From positions 1 through 64,000 of the forward strand of contig NZ_CANNFF010000012.1 in NCBI RefSeq assembly GCF_947503855.1: a stretch of DNA of 64,000 nucleotides. The letters run 5' to 3'. Positions 25,493-33,278 of the stretch are shown here, piece by piece (positions within the stretch are counted from its first letter, which is position 1; every line of letters starts with the position of its first letter). Made by a program: the position numbers and the translations under genes. The DNA comes from an uncultured Polaribacter sp. GTDB taxonomy: Bacteria > Bacteroidota > Bacteroidia > Flavobacteriales > Flavobacteriaceae. The notes beneath the pieces are model-generated. The model had not been told where the DNA came from, ran no database searches, and saw only the letters and a program-made list of their open reading frames with translations.

Positions 25493-26581
25493 GTGAAAGT
25501 TAAAATCTCATATCTAAATTCACAGGGACGTGACAACATAGCTGAAGTTGTTGATATGTTTTCAAAGGATAGAGGTCCATTGACTTTTGAATTACTTGAG
25601 AATAATTATTCTTCGGATCACTTTCAATATCATCGAGATTTAACAAAAATATCCATTGATGATTTGAAGGAATTGTCCAGGTTAATTAGGTTAGATCACT
25701 CGATAGGAAGTGATGACTTCGTTGTTGTAATCTCTCAAAAAACTATTGATGCCTCAGTAATTAATATTACATCATTAAAAGATTGGTATAGTTTCTATTA
25801 CGAACAGAATATACTTGTTAAGTCAGGTGGTTGGAGTAATATAACAGAGGGTAAACCATATCTTGCTATTGCTCATCAAATCATTGAAAATATATTTCAA
25901 TACCTCGGTAAACTGGATTTAAATTCTATTCGTTTACAAGATTCTATTCATATGGAAACAGAAGTTTGTATTAATGATTTTTGTGAAAAACCAAATGAAA
26001 CTAAGGGGAAAATTAGATCGGGTTACATTTGTAGGAGCTGTATACAATCAGCATTAAATTATACCTCCAATGATTATGTTATTCAAATTAAAAACATCTT
26101 AAGTAGAATTAGTAATCGGTTAAGAGAGAACTATGACTTTAACTTTTCCGATAATGAATTGAAAATTCAGGTAACTGAAAATTATAAAATTGAAATTGGT
26201 GGGCAACCTTTGGATTTTGGTCATAAAGGTAAATTATCTCATGTTGTTTATCTCTTTTACTTAATCAATCACAAGTCTAAGTTTGGACGTAAGGATCTTT
26301 CAATAGGTGGTGTGGCTCACGAAAAATTCATGTTATTATATAATCATATATATAGTAAAATATATGAAGATGAGGTTAATCGGTACGTGAAGAGTATAAC
26401 ATCAGTTCATTCACGGATTTCCACCCGTATAAAAAATCAATTGAATATTGAGGCGTTGGCTCATAAGTATGGTTTTAACTCTTCAAATACAAAACAAGAT
26501 GTTACAGTGTATTACATTGATATCTCCCCAGAACACCTAAGTATTCCCTCAGATCTTTTGAGTTTTAAAGTGAATTACTGA
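25493..26581 (+). CDS. Unknown protein with a Cys4 putative zinc-binding motif
   Basis: The protein has 362 residues and starts at GTG. No family is recognised with confidence. The centre (about residues 160-185) has CINDFC...YICRSC, two CxxxxC/CxxC pairs likely to bind zinc. The layout ETEVCINDFCEKPNETKGKIRSGYICRSC recalls the cysteine cluster that follows the HExxH helix in archaemetzincin-like peptidases. However, here the preceding helix is AHQIIENIFQYLG with no HExxH, so it would be inactive if related. The C-terminal half is rich in Ser, Asn and Lys. It lies upstream of the 22-bp palindrome and has no counterpart in element 2. Confidence 0.5.
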   Translation: MKVKISYLNSQGRDNIAEVVDMFSKDRGPLTFELLENNYSSDHFQYHRDLTKISIDDLKELSRLIRLDHSIGSDDFVVVISQKTIDASVINITSLKDWYSFYYEQNILVKSGGWSNITEGKPYLAIAHQIIENIFQYLGKLDLNSIRLQDSIHMETEVCINDFCEKPNETKGKIRSGYICRSCIQSALNYTSNDYVIQIKNILSRISNRLRENYDFNFSDNELKIQVTENYKIEIGGQPLDFGHKGKLSHVVYLFYLINHKSKFGRKDLSIGGVAHEKFMLLYNHIYSKIYEDEVNRYVKSITSVHSRISTRIKNQLNIEALAHKYGFNSSNTKQDVTVYYIDISPEHLSIPSDLLSFKVNY

Positions 26582-26592
26582 TATCCTAAATT

Positions 26593-26614
26593 TCAATCGC
26601 AGCGCTGCGATTGA
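26593..26614. promoter_or_regulatory. Perfect 22-bp palindrome upstream of the ParB-methyltransferase gene
   Basis: Each half is TCAATCGCAGC, without a spacer. It lies 55 bases before the chosen start of the ParB-methyltransferase gene and 12 bases after the previous stop. There is no T run, so a simple terminator is unlikely. An operator or a ParB-type centromere-like site is plausible (inferred). Confidence 0.6.
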
Positions 26615-26668
26615 GGTATACCTTTTCCTTTCGTGATTTCTTTGTGGTATAATTTAAAACTTTATATC

Positions 26669-28294
26669 ATGAAAAATTCAATGGAACAATTCGAAGTTGT
26701 AAAAATCGATCAAATCGTAAAAGTTGAAGAATTTAAAAACTTCTATGAATCACAAACCGATGATTCAGAAAATCAATTAAAATCTTCTTTGGAAAAGGAA
26801 CAATTATTACCTTTAATTACCTCGAGAGATTTTCAATTAATTGACGGTTATCGTCGACTTAAGTTACTAAGTGCTTTAGGTAAGGAAGATGTAAAAGTCC
26901 AATTTGTAGATGTAGAACCATCTATTGGCCTTCGTTTATCCTTTAATATGTATCGACTAAAGACCGCTAACGACCTTACCAAAGAGGTTTTACAAGTTTT
27001 TAAATCGGTTGAAAAACGACAAGGTCAAGGGAATAATGGTAAACCTTACGATCGTTACGCGATTATCAGAGAAAAAATTAACTACCGATGGAAATCTCCC
27101 AAGGCAATCCGCCAGTTTGATAAAATTATCGAAAATGACTTTGAGAATAATCTGTTATTAAACGGAGTTGTGAACAAAGGGTGGAGTTTATCTGACTGTG
27201 AAAAATATCTAAGTGAATTAAAAGAGATTGATTTAACCAAAAATCATGGATTCACAGAACAGTTAACAAAAGGAGACCTAACTATTAATCAAGTCAATAA
27301 ATTCATCGAAGAGAAAGAAAACCTTCAAAACAATTACAAAGACACTTTTGTAATTCCTAACAAGGCAACCACTTTTAAAATGAATTGTGTTGATATAGTT
27401 GATGTGCCGTCGTATACAAAAAGTATAGCAACTTTATTTACTTCCATTCCGTATTATATGTTACGTGGTTACGATAAGAAAAACTTGTCATCAGAATTGG
27501 GTCACGAAAAGACCCCCGAGGAGTTTGCGGATATCATTGGGGAGATTTTTGGGAAGGTTGAAGGAGTTCTTAATGAAACTTCCAATGTTTTTGTAAATAT
27601 TGGTGACACCTACATTAATGGCTGTGCCATGGATATACCGGGTTTGGTGAAAGCAGCGATCTTAAAACATACAAAACTAAAATACAAAGAGTGTATCATC
27701 TGGTCCAAACCCAATCCTCATCCACAGGGAGAACAAGTAAAAAGACCGATAAATCAGATTGAATATATTTTATGGTTCGTTGTAGATCCTTCAAAATCGA
27801 AGTACAACTTACTAAAATATACGGATCATGAAAAAGAGGTAAGGATTACGACTGGTGCTAAAGATGTTGATAAAAACGGGAATGTATCCAAGAAAACAAA
27901 ATCACTTTCAAAACCCTATAAGAAGATTTACAACCACATTGCAGCTCAAGATGTGGCTCATATGATTAAGTGTGCCACTGGTAAAAACAAACCTGCGTTC
28001 GATGCCTTCCCAACAGGTCATCCTGCATTGATGGCAGAACTTCTTCCTGTAATCCCAATTTTAATGACAACAGACGAGACTGATTTGGTTTACGATCCTT
28101 TTGGGGGTGCTAATACCACTGGTAGAATTTCTTTACTACTCAACAGACAATACTTAGGTACCGAACTTTCAACTCACTATCACAGGGTGGGTTGTAAGGT
28201 TCTTGAAAATACAATTGAAGAGATCAATCAGAATGATTTAGAGATTATCAATAGTGAGTATAAGGAAGTAGAAGAATTAACTGTAGCAGCATAA
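26669..28294 (+). CDS. ParB-like domain fused to a DNA methyltransferase
   Basis: The protein has 541 residues from ATG 26669. An upstream in-frame ATG at 26633 adds 12 residues from the promoter region and is less likely. Residues 1-90 resemble a ParB/Srx-like domain (SLEKEQLLPLITSRDFQLIDGYRRLKLLSALG). Residues from about 225 form an N4/N6 methyltransferase with catalytic motif Ser259-Ile-Pro-Tyr-Tyr in place of SPPY/DPPY. GDTYINGCAMDIPGLVKAAI, WSKPNPHPQG and the cofactor motif DPFGGANTTG (476-485) follow. ParB-methylase fusions are common on phages and mobile elements. The stop is four bases from the polymerase-like gene, so they form one operon. No restriction endonuclease is nearby. Confidence 0.8.
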   Translation: MKNSMEQFEVVKIDQIVKVEEFKNFYESQTDDSENQLKSSLEKEQLLPLITSRDFQLIDGYRRLKLLSALGKEDVKVQFVDVEPSIGLRLSFNMYRLKTANDLTKEVLQVFKSVEKRQGQGNNGKPYDRYAIIREKINYRWKSPKAIRQFDKIIENDFENNLLLNGVVNKGWSLSDCEKYLSELKEIDLTKNHGFTEQLTKGDLTINQVNKFIEEKENLQNNYKDTFVIPNKATTFKMNCVDIVDVPSYTKSIATLFTSIPYYMLRGYDKKNLSSELGHEKTPEEFADIIGEIFGKVEGVLNETSNVFVNIGDTYINGCAMDIPGLVKAAILKHTKLKYKECIIWSKPNPHPQGEQVKRPINQIEYILWFVVDPSKSKYNLLKYTDHEKEVRITTGAKDVDKNGNVSKKTKSLSKPYKKIYNHIAAQDVAHMIKCATGKNKPAFDAFPTGHPALMAELLPVIPILMTTDETDLVYDPFGGANTTGRISLLLNRQYLGTELSTHYHRVGCKVLENTIEEINQNDLEIINSEYKEVEELTVAA

Positions 28295-28298
28295 AATA

Positions 28299-29786
28299 AT
28301 GAAAGTTTTAGTACCAACTAATTTAAACGTACCTGAATTGATTGAAGAATTGAATCTCTCTAATCGAAGACAGAAATATGTTAAAGAGAAAATATATCAT
28401 TTGATATCCAGAGTTGTAGCAACACATAAAAATATTAAAAAGTTTGATAAAAATGGATACACCGGATTGTGTTCTAAAGAACTCAATATGATCTTAAATA
28501 GAGATTATAAATTGATTTTAGATCTATTAAAAGATAAAAATGTGATTGAGTTAGATCTCAATTATTTAAAAGGTGTGAGGTGTAATAAAATCAAGTTAAA
28601 CGATCAATATCAAAAGACAGATAAGGTATTAAAAACCATAAGAAGAGAACATAAAACAGCACCCTCTAAAAACCAGTTATTAGATAGTTATTTCAACCAC
28701 AACTTAGAAATACAAAAAGGGTACAAGAATCATGTAAAACACATATACGATACCCTGCGTCAAGAATTAACAAACGACAGTCAGCTACTGGTTCTTAAAA
28801 ATAAAATTGGAATTTGGTTATTAACAATAAATGATGTTGAAAACAATCAGTATTGGTATAATAAATCTACAGCCAATTGGAGATATAGTTCCACATTAAC
28901 GAATCTTTCCAAAACACTTAAGAAGTATTTAATTTATGAACAACAATCATTAGTTCAAGTAGATCTTAAATGTAGTCAGGTATATCTATTATCAAGTATA
29001 TTAAACTATGATTTCTTTAAATCTAATGATGAGTTATCATTTCATCAAATTATGAATTCTTTATTATCTGATAAAATTATAAAAGATGTTATATCATATT
29101 TATTTTCTCCATTAATGTTTGCGCACTTTGAGCAAAGAAAGTATTTGGGGAAAGATGAGATAATTATTAGAGATCATCACGAATTCCAAAAATTTAGAGA
29201 CGCACCATTTCAAGAAGATTTCTATTCACATTTATTTGAATTGGAACATGGAGATCCTCCCACGAATGCTCAACGTAAATCAATCAAAAAGGATATCATG
29301 TATGTATTGTTTCAAAACAATAGAAAACATCGAGAATTGGTGGAAGGAGTTCGGTTATTAGAAAAATTTTATCCCTATGTAAATCAATTTATTCTAAAGA
29401 TTATGGACAGAATAGGTAAAAGGAATTTCTCCCTACTTCTACAGCGTGTGGAGAGTTATCTAATATTGGATTGTGTGGTTCCTGAATTTCATAGACGCTG
29501 TTCTGTAGCACCAGTTTTTACAATCCATGATTGTATCATTACAACGGAACAACATAAGTTAGAACTAACGAATGTGATGTTTGAAGTACTTCACGAAAAA
29601 ACACGAATTAAACCCGGTTTATCGGTTGAAAAGTTAGATCCCTCAGATCTACTTGATGATAATTTTATAAAGGAAATAAGAGATGATATCTATAAGAAAT
29701 CAACCAAGAGTAGATTTAAAAAAAAGAGTTGGTCGATACTCGACAAACATATTGAGACAACAAATGAATTTCTAAAAAACAACTAA
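28299..29786 (+). CDS. Family-A DNA polymerase-like (palm/finger) protein
   Basis: This 495-residue protein has no clear annotation, but three blocks match DNA polymerase I motifs. Motif A is VQVDLKCSQVYLLSSIL (Asp222, compare DYSQIELR). A finger helix RKSIKKDIMYVLFQNNR (about 326-342) resembles motif B. LLQRVESYLILDCV precedes motif C, TIHDCIITTE (His410-Asp411, compare VHDE). Both metal-binding Asp residues are thus present. There is no exonuclease domain; residues 1-200 could be a DNA-binding or thumb part. It may copy the excised element or be a divergent repair or primer-extending enzyme (inferred). It lies between the ParB-methyltransferase and the HTH gene. Confidence 0.6.
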   Translation: MKVLVPTNLNVPELIEELNLSNRRQKYVKEKIYHLISRVVATHKNIKKFDKNGYTGLCSKELNMILNRDYKLILDLLKDKNVIELDLNYLKGVRCNKIKLNDQYQKTDKVLKTIRREHKTAPSKNQLLDSYFNHNLEIQKGYKNHVKHIYDTLRQELTNDSQLLVLKNKIGIWLLTINDVENNQYWYNKSTANWRYSSTLTNLSKTLKKYLIYEQQSLVQVDLKCSQVYLLSSILNYDFFKSNDELSFHQIMNSLLSDKIIKDVISYLFSPLMFAHFEQRKYLGKDEIIIRDHHEFQKFRDAPFQEDFYSHLFELEHGDPPTNAQRKSIKKDIMYVLFQNNRKHRELVEGVRLLEKFYPYVNQFILKIMDRIGKRNFSLLLQRVESYLILDCVVPEFHRRCSVAPVFTIHDCIITTEQHKLELTNVMFEVLHEKTRIKPGLSVEKLDPSDLLDDNFIKEIRDDIYKKSTKSRFKKKSWSILDKHIETTNEFLKNN

Positions 29787-29789
29787 AAA

Positions 29790-30089
29790 ATGAAAATCAT
29801 GAGAGAAGAAATGATCCAAATATTGAATGTAACAAAAGACGAACTAATCCAAATCGTTAAAGAAGGTGTCAAATTAGAATTGAACCGACAGAAGGCAATA
29901 GGTCAGACTACTTTTAATAACTCAGATGAAAAGTATTTAAGTAGAAGTGAAACTGCAAAATTACTTCATGTAACAGAAGTAACTCTTAATAACTGGGAGA
30001 AGAAAAATATACTTGTTCCGAGTAGAATAGGTAGACGTGTCTTATATAAAGAGGCTGAAGTTTTGGATAGATTGGACCATGCTGCATAA
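29790..30089 (+). CDS. HTH protein, excisionase family (element 1)
   Basis: This 99-residue protein starts with MIQILNVTKDELIQIVKEGVKLELNRQ. The C-terminal half is a MerR-like winged HTH of the excisionase type (YLSRSETAKLLHVTEVTLNNWEKKNILVPSRIGRRVLYKEAEV). It lies three bases after the polymerase-like gene and about 40 bases before the right arm repeat and att copy B, a place suited to a recombination directionality factor. It is closely similar to 55689-56000 in element 2, in both halves. A role in excision is inferred from family and position. Confidence 0.82.
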   Translation: MKIMREEMIQILNVTKDELIQIVKEGVKLELNRQKAIGQTTFNNSDEKYLSRSETAKLLHVTEVTLNNWEKKNILVPSRIGRRVLYKEAEVLDRLDHAA

Positions 30090-30125
30090 TTAAGGTATAA
30101 CAGTATAAATGTTATGTAATGTTAC

Positions 30126-30152
30126 AAACTGCGCACACCTTTGAGCACACCC
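30126..30152. repeat. Element 1 right integrase arm-type repeat
   Basis: It is identical over 27 bp to 880-906 and holds two GCACACC copies with 12-bp period. It abuts att copy B. It occupies exactly the place held by the GAGCAACC repeat before att copies A and C. Confidence 0.65.
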
Positions 30153-30221
30153 CAAAAACCAAAAAACCCGTAAATCATTGTTTATAAATGAGTTACGGGG
30201 TAATTTTGTGGTACCTCCAGG
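30150..30221. repeat. att copy B, junction of elements 1 and 2
   Basis: 72 bases equal to copies A (686-758) and C (60591-60662) apart from single-base differences. It includes the tRNA terminator hairpin and 13 bases of tRNA 3' end. Downstream identity stops after TCCAGG and element 2 sequence begins. The rest of 30090-30413 contains only the two arm repeats and AT-rich DNA that may hold the integrase promoter. Confidence 0.88.
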
Positions 30222-30346
30222 TGAATTTTAGGTTTACCTCATTTTACTACAATTTAATATAAGTAATTGTTAATCAGTAGTATAATGGTTATAATATTAT
30301 AATAAAGTAAAAAGAAATCAAAAGAAATAACAATGATTTAAACCTG

Positions 30347-30369
30347 CCGAGCAACCTCTCGAGCAACCC
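30347..30369. repeat. Element 2 left integrase arm-type repeat
   Basis: Two CGAGCAACC units with 12-bp period lie 44 bases before the integrase start. The same sequence is at 666-688 and, with one mismatch, at 60571-60593. Confidence 0.65.
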
Positions 30370-30413
30370 GTATTCTTGCCTTATCTTAGCCAAGATCACT
30401 AATTTAGAGAAAG

Positions 30414-31715
30414 ATGTATAAGGTGTTAAGGTCAACAAAATCGGCGGTTCGATTTAGTTTAAAAAAATCAAAGAAGTATTTGTCAGAAAATAGATACCAA
30501 GAAAGTTTAATTTTATTGTGGTTCTCTTTTGGAGGTGCAGACAAACGAGTAAGTTATTCAACTGGTTATACCGTTTCTTATGCGGACTGGGATTATCAAA
30601 AACAACGCGTTAAAACCAATAAATCAAGAGTTATCAATTCCCATACGGTCAATAACTATTTAAATAAGTTAGAAACTGAATTGATGAACACTTATAGTCG
30701 ATATATAGATGAAGAAAGAGTAATAACAAAAGAACTTATAAGGGAAACATTAGATATCATAACAGGTAAAATAGAACCTGTAGAGAGAGAAGAAATAGTT
30801 CCTGTTGATTTTTTTAAGTTTTCTGAAAATTATTTGAATCAAAAAAAAGATCAAATTGCACAATTATCCTATACATTGTACAAAGGATCCTTAACGAAAT
30901 TAAAGAAATATAAACGGTCAAGAAATGTTAGAGTTGACTTTAGTTCATTTGACAAACCCTTTTTAGATGATTTTAGAAAGTTTTTAGAGGTTCATGAGAA
31001 CTTGGCTCTAAACACAATATCAAAACACTTTAAAAACCTTAAAATGTTTGTGATTGAAGCCAAGAATCAAGGATTGATATCGAATCCTCCACTAAAATAT
31101 TTTAAAGTATCCACAGAAGAAACCACAGCAATTTATTTGAACGATTCTGAAATTGAGAAAATATTGAAATTGGACTTGTCCTTTAATAAAAGGATGGAAT
31201 TGGCAAGAGATAAATTTTTAATGGGATGTTATACCGGTCAACGAGTTAGTGATTATAATGGAATTACCTCAGAAAATATTATTGATATAAATGGGTTGGA
31301 ATGTTTTAGAATCAAACAACGTAAAACCAAGAATATTGTGGATTGTCCAATCACATTGGAAATACGAGAGATTATGACAAGGTACAACAATCAACCCCCA
31401 CCATATCTTCATGACACGGATATTAATGAAAACATTAAGATTGTAGGAAGGATATTAGGATTTAACGAGGTTATAAAAACAGAAATTACCAAAGGAGGGA
31501 GGTTAGTAAAAAGAAATAAACTAAAATGGGAGATGATAGAGACACACACTGGTAGAAGAAGTTTCTGTACCAATAATTACAAAAAGGGAATGTCATCATT
31601 GTATATCATGCATTTTTCTGGTCATAAATCTGAACGTGAGTTCTTGAAATATATTAGAGATAGAGGAGAGGATAGAACCAAACACATTGTCGATCAAGGG
31701 TATTTTAATGTGTAG
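30414..31715 (+). CDS. Tyrosine recombinase (element 2 integrase)
   Basis: This 433-residue protein is homologous to the element 1 integrase along its whole length. Catalytic residues are Arg277 (GCYTGQR), His378 and Arg381 (HTGRRSF), His404 (FSGHK) and Tyr413 (FLKYIR). N-terminal sequence differs more from its relative than the C-terminal catalytic part, in line with recognition of different arm repeats but the same tRNA core site. It lies about 190 bases inside att copy B. No frameshift or stop is seen, so it should be active. Confidence 0.93.
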   Translation: MYKVLRSTKSAVRFSLKKSKKYLSENRYQESLILLWFSFGGADKRVSYSTGYTVSYADWDYQKQRVKTNKSRVINSHTVNNYLNKLETELMNTYSRYIDEERVITKELIRETLDIITGKIEPVEREEIVPVDFFKFSENYLNQKKDQIAQLSYTLYKGSLTKLKKYKRSRNVRVDFSSFDKPFLDDFRKFLEVHENLALNTISKHFKNLKMFVIEAKNQGLISNPPLKYFKVSTEETTAIYLNDSEIEKILKLDLSFNKRMELARDKFLMGCYTGQRVSDYNGITSENIIDINGLECFRIKQRKTKNIVDCPITLEIREIMTRYNNQPPPYLHDTDINENIKIVGRILGFNEVIKTEITKGGRLVKRNKLKWEMIETHTGRRSFCTNNYKKGMSSLYIMHFSGHKSEREFLKYIRDRGEDRTKHIVDQGYFNV

Positions 31716-31737
31716 ACTAAAGTTACGAGTAACGTTA

Positions 31738-32001
31738 TTAAATTTCTCTAAAACCACTGAAAAATCCAATTATAAAATCTACAATCCATTTCATACTTTA
31801 GAAACCGAACCATAAAATGGAAATAGAAGTATACCAAAGAAACTTGATGAAATTAACAAATAGAATGACCAACATGTAGATTATTTGAAAGGTAGCAGCG
31901 TTTTTACCTCTAACTTGTATACCACCTAACTTAAAATTTGAGTAATTGGGTTTAAAGATGTTAAAGGAACCTGGTTTGTTTTTGAGGGAAGTACAAACCA
32001 A
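31738..32001 (-). pseudogene. Decayed copy of the integrase-adjacent membrane protein
   Basis: The minus-strand reading TSLKNKPGSFNIFKPNYSNFKLGGIQVRGKNAATFQIIYMLVILFVNFIKF matches residues 91-140 of the protein at 2257-2790. After WFGF a TAA stop replaces a Leu codon. The frame then continues SMKWIVDFIIGFFSGFREI to a second stop at 31738, matching the intact C-terminus. The first 90 residues are missing: similarity ends near 32001. The gene is therefore 5'-truncated and carries a nonsense mutation. Confidence 0.8.
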
Positions 32002-32286
32002 ATTGAAAAATATTTTTTTGACTTTAACCCTTTGTAAAAAAGGGTAGTCTTCAAGGACTCTATGAAGTGCCTCAATTATTTCAGTTCGTTTACAATTATT
32101 CCAGAAAAAGATAAATATCGAAATACTTTCAAAAAAAATTAAATTGGCGACTATTATTGTAAAAGAAATTCATATCCATGTATCAAAAATTATTATTTTT
32201 GTTTAATTAATTCGGTAAAATAAATGGTCCTTATTTAATCATCAGAAAAATTATTTTGAAAACCAGAAAAATTTTTATTAAACAAT
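32002..32286. other. Gene-free AT-rich stretch, probably original adhesin upstream region
   Basis: No gene is supported here. A minus-strand open frame without ATG (NNCKRTEIIEALHRVLEDYPFLQRV) runs into the membrane-protein remnant and may be a scrap of another gene. The last 100 or so bases before the insertion sequence are very AT-rich and were continuous with the adhesin 5' end before insertion, so they probably contain its native promoter. Confidence 0.4.
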
Positions 32287-33264
32287 ACCCGTTGTGCATT
32301 ATGATTTACAAGAAAAAAGTTGTTCATCTTACTGATAATCAGTAGATTGTTTTAATCAAAAAACATTAACAATGAACAACTTAAATGCAATTTACGAAAG
32401 AATATTGAAAGTTTTATCACAAATATCAGAACAACAATTATTGCCTTACCAAAGGCGTCAGCCTAGATTTAGCGATTTGGAATTGATATGTCTTAACCTT
32501 ACGGCAGAATATTTGGGTATGGATAGTGAAAATGATCTGTTTAGAAAGTTGCCCAAAACATTGTTTTCAAAAATAGAGCGTAGTGTTTATAACATAATGC
32601 GTCGAAGGTTAGCAAGCCATATTGATGCCATAAGATTACAATTAGCGTCCTGTTTTAATGAATTTGAAGATTGCTTCATTGTAGATAGTATGCCATTGGA
32701 AGTATGCAAACTCTCTCGAAGCAGTCGCTCAAAAATTTGTAAGGAAAACAACTATGCTTATCCTGATAAAGGTTATTGTGCTGCACAGAACTCAACTTAC
32801 TATGGTTATAAATTACACGCCGTTTGTTCTGTAAAGGGTGTTTTCCAAGCCATTGATTTGTCACCAGCATCGGTACACGATATACACTATTTAAAAGATA
32901 TCAGAACCCAAATTAAAGATTGTACTTTAATTGGTGATAAAGGCTATCTATCTGCAAAGGTTCCACTTAATCTTTTTGAGAGTTGTAACATACGATTAAA
33001 TACACCTATGAGAACTAACCAAAATAATTACATAAAGCAACCTTATGTATTCAGAAAATCAAGGAAGCGAATAGAAACGTTGTTCTCGCAGTTGTGTGAC
33101 CAATTTATGATAAGACGCAACTATGCTAAGTCATTTGAGGGATTTAAAACAAGAATATTATCTAAGATAACTGCTCTAACTGTAGTACAATACATTAACA
33201 AGTTTGTCTTTGATAGAAACATAAACAACATTAAAATCAAAATTATTTAAAATGCACAACGGGT
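32287..33264 (+). mobile_element. IS982-family insertion sequence
   Basis: The 978-bp element has perfect 14-bp terminal inverted repeats ACCCGTTGTGCATT at both ends. It is flanked by an 8-bp target duplication TAAACAAT (32279-32286 and 33265-33272), so the insertion is intact and recent enough to keep its duplication. One transposase gene fills it. The right end lies 14 bases before the adhesin start codon. Confidence 0.92.
32372..33250 (+). CDS. IS982-family transposase
   Basis: In this 292-residue DDE transposase the catalytic triad is readable: Asp105 (FIVDSMPLEVCK), Asp189 (LIGDKGYLS) and Glu235 (KRIETLFSQL). The pattern of family residues such as GYCAAQNSTYYGYKLHAVCS fits IS982 (DUF4372/DDE_Tnp_1-type fold). 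The gene is uninterrupted and nearly fills the element, starting 85 bases inside the left inverted repeat. Its orientation is the same as that of the adhesin, so read-through from its promoter could reach the adhesin. Confidence 0.92.
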   Translation: MNNLNAIYERILKVLSQISEQQLLPYQRRQPRFSDLELICLNLTAEYLGMDSENDLFRKLPKTLFSKIERSVYNIMRRRLASHIDAIRLQLASCFNEFEDCFIVDSMPLEVCKLSRSSRSKICKENNYAYPDKGYCAAQNSTYYGYKLHAVCSVKGVFQAIDLSPASVHDIHYLKDIRTQIKDCTLIGDKGYLSAKVPLNLFESCNIRLNTPMRTNQNNYIKQPYVFRKSRKRIETLFSQLCDQFMIRRNYAKSFEGFKTRILSKITALTVVQYINKFVFDRNINNIKIKII

Positions 33265-33278
33265 TAAACAATATAAAA

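Larger units (their letters stand above)
759..30221. mobile_element. Integrative element 1 (metal-resistance cargo)
   Basis: The element is about 29.5 kb, bounded by att copies A and B. Its own integrase (930-2219) sits inside the left end and an excisionase-like HTH gene (29790-30089) inside the right end. A 27-bp repeat is identical at its two termini (880-906 and 30126-30152). Backbone genes at both ends are homologous to element 2, while the central 2.9-22.8 kb is metal-efflux cargo. I saw no relaxase, coupling protein or type IV secretion gene. Confidence 0.85.

Noticed and set aside
26633..26668. Upstream start for the ParB-methyltransferase gene
   Set aside because: The extra 12 residues fall in promoter-like AT-rich sequence right after the palindrome; ATG 26669 gives a typical N-terminus.
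31798..32160. Long minus-strand frame without ATG joining the membrane-protein remnant
   Set aside because: It has no usual start codon and joins unrelated sequence to the truncated remnant, so it is not called as a gene.
33252..33278. Adhesin start at 33252
   Set aside because: The first nine codons partly lie in the insertion sequence inverted repeat, and the signal peptide begins at 33279, so the upstream start is an artefact of the insertion.
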